A program made the position numbers and the translations under genes. The notes under the pieces are model-generated. The model ran no database searches. It worked only from the letters and a program-made list of their open reading frames with translations, and had not been told where the DNA came from. Shown piece by piece: positions 61,484 to 64,000 of a DNA stretch of 64,000 bases. The stretch spans positions 1 to 64,000 of the forward strand of contig CAILVF010000038.1 in assembly GCA_903837605.1 (NCBI GenBank). The letters run 5' to 3'. The stretch comes from an uncultured Bacteroidales bacterium. GTDB lineage: Bacteria; Bacteroidota; Bacteroidia; Bacteroidales; FEN-979. Position 1 is the first letter of the stretch; every line of letters begins with the position of its first letter.

Positions 61484-62956
61484 CTATTTTCCTGGTTTTT
61501 TAACGGCACGGGTATTCTTTTTGCCGGTTGTTTTGCTCAATTTCACCTTCTCCCTTATCCTGTATGCCGTCTGCCCGTCCTTCTTGCTTTCTATTACCTC
61601 GTATTTTCTCTCTATGTCCTCTATACCGGTACACTTCCAGTCTTGTAATTTTGAAATCCAGTCGGGACGGTCTATAAATGCCTCGCTCAGGTTTGCCGGG
61701 CTCAGGTTGGTCCCTCTCATATCTGCATTGCTCAGGTCTGATTTGCTCAGGTCTGATTTGCTCAGGTTGGCCTCACTGAGGTTTGCCCCGGTAAGGTTTG
61801 CCCCGGTAAGGTTAGTACCGCTGAGAATTGCCCCGCCGAGGTTGACTTTGCTGAGGTTTGCACCGCTGAGGTTAGTCCTGATAAGAAGGGCCCAGCCCAT
61901 TTTCGCGCCTGTAAGGCAGGAATTACTGAGGTTTGCCTCACTCAGGTTTGCTTCGTTCATATATACCTCGGTAAGATCTGCCTCATTAAGGTCAGCCCCG
62001 CTAAGGTCGGCCTCGCTCATGATGGCCATCCTGAACGTTGCCCCGCTGAGATCAGCGCCTTTGAGATCTGCCTTACTCAAAGAAGCTTTGCTAAGTTCCG
62101 CTTTACTCAGATTAGCTTCGCTCAGGTTTGTCCTGATCAGAAGAGCCCCTCTCAGGTTTGCACTACTCAGGTTGGATTTGCTCAGGTCGGCTTCACTAAG
62201 ATTTGTTCCTCTCAGGTTGGCTCCCGCAAGGTTGGCACCATTCAGGTTTGCCTTGCTTAAGTTAACAGCCCTGAGATCGGCCCTGCTCAGATCGGCCCTG
62301 TTCAGGTTTGCATTACTGAGGTTTGCCTCGCCCAGGTATGCTTCACAAAGATTTGCCCCATTCAGGTTTGTTCCATTCAGGTCGGTTTCACTTAAGTTTG
62401 CCTTACTCAGGTTTGATCCTTTCAGGTTGGCCTTTCCTAAGGTCGCCTTACTCAGGTTTGCCGAACTCAGATCCGCCCCTTTGATATATGCCCCCCTCAG
62501 GTCAGCCCCCCTCAGGTCGGCTCCCCTCAGGTCGGCCTGGCTTAAATCGGCCCCCCTCAGACTTGCTCCCTTCAGGTTCGACTTGCTGAGATTAACCGCC
62601 TTCAGGTCGGCGCCCCTCAGATCGGCCCCTTTCAGAATAGCCCTCTGAAGATAGCTCTCGTGGAGGTCTGCAGGTATGTCCTTATATATTACCCTTTCTG
62701 TTTCATCAGCCACTATAAGATTCAAAATATTCTGAATCTTGAAACTGGGCCTCTCCCTCATGCGGTATTCTTCTTCTAATGTCACTTTGCGCACAAACGA
62801 ACATAAATTATCAAAAACTGCCTGGCGAAATTCTTCCGAATGTTTTGCAATGCGATGCAGCTTGTTAATTGCCTCAAGATTAACAGATTCATTGATGTTA
62901 TCGAGCTCTTCAACAATGTATTTAATATCCTGAGGCACCCGTAATGACCTATCCAT
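61484..62956 (-). CDS. pentapeptide-repeat protein
   Basis: 490 residues. An N-terminal 100-residue domain of helical look (DIKYIVEELDNINESVNLEAINKLHRIAKHSEEF ...) is followed by about 300 residues of A(D/N)LxG/S pentapeptide repeats (ANLSK, ADLRG, ANLNG) forming a long quadrilateral beta-helix, then a short C-terminal basic tail (KKNTRAVKKPGK). No transmembrane segment or signal peptide. Functions of such proteins vary (for example gyrase protection), but none can be inferred. The repeat DNA makes long frames on the opposite strand that are not genes. Confidence 0.93.
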   Translation of the reverse strand: MDRSLRVPQDIKYIVEELDNINESVNLEAINKLHRIAKHSEEFRQAVFDNLCSFVRKVTLEEEYRMRERPSFKIQNILNLIVADETERVIYKDIPADLHESYLQRAILKGADLRGADLKAVNLSKSNLKGASLRGADLSQADLRGADLRGADLRGAYIKGADLSSANLSKATLGKANLKGSNLSKANLSETDLNGTNLNGANLCEAYLGEANLSNANLNRADLSRADLRAVNLSKANLNGANLAGANLRGTNLSEADLSKSNLSSANLRGALLIRTNLSEANLSKAELSKASLSKADLKGADLSGATFRMAIMSEADLSGADLNEADLTEVYMNEANLSEANLSNSCLTGAKMGWALLIRTNLSGANLSKVNLGGAILSGTNLTGANLTGANLSEANLSKSDLSKSDLSNADMRGTNLSPANLSEAFIDRPDWISKLQDWKCTGIEDIERKYEVIESKKDGQTAYRIREKVKLSKTTGKKNTRAVKKPGK

Positions 62957-62996
62957 ATCCGTTATGTTTAATTCTAACGTAAAGTGAATTTTGCCT

Positions 62997-63004
62997 CAAA
63001 GATA
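62997..63004 (-). promoter_or_regulatory. -7 promoter box for pentapeptide-repeat gene
   Basis: TATCTTTG on the minus strand, 40 bp upstream of the start at 62956. No clear -33 element. Confidence 0.5.
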
Positions 63005-63170
63005 TAATTATTTATCAACAGGATTACAATGTGAATTTTAACTAATTAGCAAAAATGGTTAATGGAACCTCCTGCCTATGCCACTGTTTTCATATCATAA
63101 TTTGGAAATTTCCCCCTGCCTGAAAATTAATGCATCTGCCTCAATAAGCTTACGTATGCCGGAATTTTGC

Positions 63171-63178
63171 TATTTTTG
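63171..63178 (+). promoter_or_regulatory. -7 promoter box for TPR protein gene
   Basis: TATTTTTG, 39 bp before the ATG at 63218. The 62957-63217 gap holds this box and the divergent one at 62997, and nothing else I recognise. Confidence 0.5.
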
Positions 63179-63217
63179 CATGGAATTTGGTTATTTCGCG
63201 TTTCTGACGAACTATTT

Positions 63218-64000
63218 ATGGAAGATCCTTTTGAATCACAGTTCGACCCTGAGCTGATTGCCCTTGTAAGAAATTATGAGGACATGATCAACCATAAGGA
63301 ACAACATTTTTTTGATGTTTTTGAATACGAAGATATTATTGACTACTATCTTTATCTCAACGACCTCCCCTCTGCCCTTCAATGCCTGAAAAAAGCACTG
63401 CGACAGCACCAGAATAACCCATTGATCCTTCTTAAACAGGTGCAGTATTTCATCCATACAAAGAAAGACCATGAAGCACTGACCCTCCTTGAGGAACTCG
63501 ATCATTCCGAGGCTTCCGATTCTGAATTCCAGGTCCAGAAAGGGAACCTGTACAGCCAGCTCGAACGTTCCGAGAAAGCAATTCAGTCTTACAAGAATGC
63601 ATTGGAAAGCAGCGAGGACCAGGATGACATTTACGTTAGCCTGGCCTTTGAATATGAGAACCTTGGAAAATATAAGCAAGCCATCAAATATCTTACAGAG
63701 GCGATCAGGATAAATCCTGAGAACGAAGCCGCTTTGTTTGAAATCTCATTTTGTTTTGAGATCACAAGGCAATCCGAAAACTGTATTCATTTCTTTAAAA
63801 CCTTCCTCGACGACCATCCCTATTCAAAGGTCTCATGGTTCAACCTGGGTGTTGCTTACGGGAATATGGAAGAGTTTGATAAATCGGTAGAAGCTTATGA
63901 TTATGCCATTGCAATTGACGAATCCTTCTCTTCCGCCTATTTTAACAAAGCCAATTGCTATGCGAATGCCGGCATGTTTGAAAAGGCTATCCAAACTTAC
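63218..64000 (+). CDS. TPR-repeat protein, truncated by window end
   Basis: The open frame runs from ATG 63218 (MEDPFESQFDPELIALV) to the last base of the window without a stop, 261 codons. It contains TPR units with their usual W/L/Y-G-Y-A-F-A-P spacing, for example KYKQAIKYLTEAIRINPENE and WFNLGVAYGNMEEFDKSVE. TPRs are protein-protein scaffolds. The N-terminus is not exported, so it is probably cytosolic. The real end lies outside the window. Confidence 0.9.
   Translation, partial: MEDPFESQFDPELIALVRNYEDMINHKEQHFFDVFEYEDIIDYYLYLNDLPSALQCLKKALRQHQNNPLILLKQVQYFIHTKKDHEALTLLEELDHSEASDSEFQVQKGNLYSQLERSEKAIQSYKNALESSEDQDDIYVSLAFEYENLGKYKQAIKYLTEAIRINPENEAALFEISFCFEITRQSENCIHFFKTFLDDHPYSKVSWFNLGVAYGNMEEFDKSVEAYDYAIAIDESFSSAYFNKANCYANAGMFEKAIQTY

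Noticed and set aside
61690..62640. Tandem DNA repeat as non-coding satellite
   Set aside because: The periodicity follows the 15-bp codon pattern of the pentapeptide repeats of a single intact gene.
61521..62648. Frame of 375 codons opposite the pentapeptide-repeat gene
   Set aside because: It is a shadow: the regular AxLxx codons leave the other strand without stops and give a meaningless LRFAPLRSA-type repeat.
1..64000. tRNA, rRNA, riboswitch or phage genes
   Set aside because: No cloverleaf-like sequence with the usual TTCGA arm, no ribosomal RNA signature and no integrase, transposase or structural phage gene seen by eye; a dedicated search could still find small RNAs.

Overview
The window is a 64-kb stretch of a Bacteroidota chromosome, most likely from an environmental Bacteroidales-type organism (phylum call strong, order call weak). 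The evidence is: several secreted proteins ending in type IX secretion (T9SS) sorting domains (2606-3739, 24811-26562, 30324-32999, 49422-51014); families typical of the phylum (GH92 mannosidase, FISUMP, BACON, GLPGLI-like, carboxypeptidase-regulatory-like, DUF4369-type TlpA thioredoxins); and at least ten TAnnTTTG (-7) boxes placed just upstream of genes, the promoter type used by this phylum. Rubrerythrin suggests an anaerobic or microaerophilic life. I found no rRNA, tRNA, CRISPR array, transposase or prophage.

Layout. 0-4.5 kb: a GH92 alpha-mannosidase whose coding sequence carries two heptanucleotide arrays, a T9SS type-B surface protein and a CoA-binding protein, interspersed with arrays of an 8-bp repeat (TAYCCAGT on one side, its complement on the other) and small hairpins with GAA/GCA triloops. 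4.5-14.6 kb: clpB, a DUF1295 membrane enzyme, an outer-membrane-like barrel, an RDD-domain fusion, a FISUMP lipoprotein-like protein, a membrane-anchored PQQ-type propeller, a methyltransferase and a DUF1801/YdeI protein. 14.7-24.7 kb: a two-PAS histidine kinase, an orphan SecD-head-like periplasmic protein, a nucleoid-associated protein-YdeI-MFS operon, a small HETGH membrane protein with a TfoX-like protein, and an S41 peptidase. 24.8-41.8 kb: a secreted phospholipase-D-like protein, a membrane histidine kinase, an M13 metallopeptidase, then a run of secreted or envelope genes (S1 protease with BACON domains, ADP-ribosylglycohydrolase lipoprotein, regulatory-like domain protein, GT39 mannosyltransferase-like protein), a GH53 galactanase, an internally deleted short-chain dehydrogenase pseudogene and rubrerythrin.

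42.3-48.2 kb is the most coherent system: a TetR regulator with its operator overlapping its own -7 box, then a LolA-like periplasmic protein, two FtsX-type permeases, a LolD-like ATPase and an outer-membrane barrel. Together they look like a dedicated lipid or lipoprotein export path across the envelope. 48.2-55.5 kb holds a TlpA-like thioredoxin coupled to a T9SS cargo, a TIP30-like oxidoreductase, a small lipoprotein, a QueG-like iron-sulfur protein with a 43-bp tandem duplication at its 3' end, a GLPGLI-like protein and a regulatory-like-domain protein. 55.5-64 kb: a soluble hybrid histidine kinase paired with a FIST sensor, a MORN-repeat protein, recR, a ribbon-helix-helix-like small protein overlapping glmM, a long pentapeptide-repeat protein and the start of a TPR protein cut by the window end.

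The features least explained by ordinary gene content are the 7-bp and 8-bp repeat families with triloop hairpins, and a separate 14-bp dispersed repeat (CTCATCCGCAGTCA) found four times on the + strand, with a near copy in inverse orientation.
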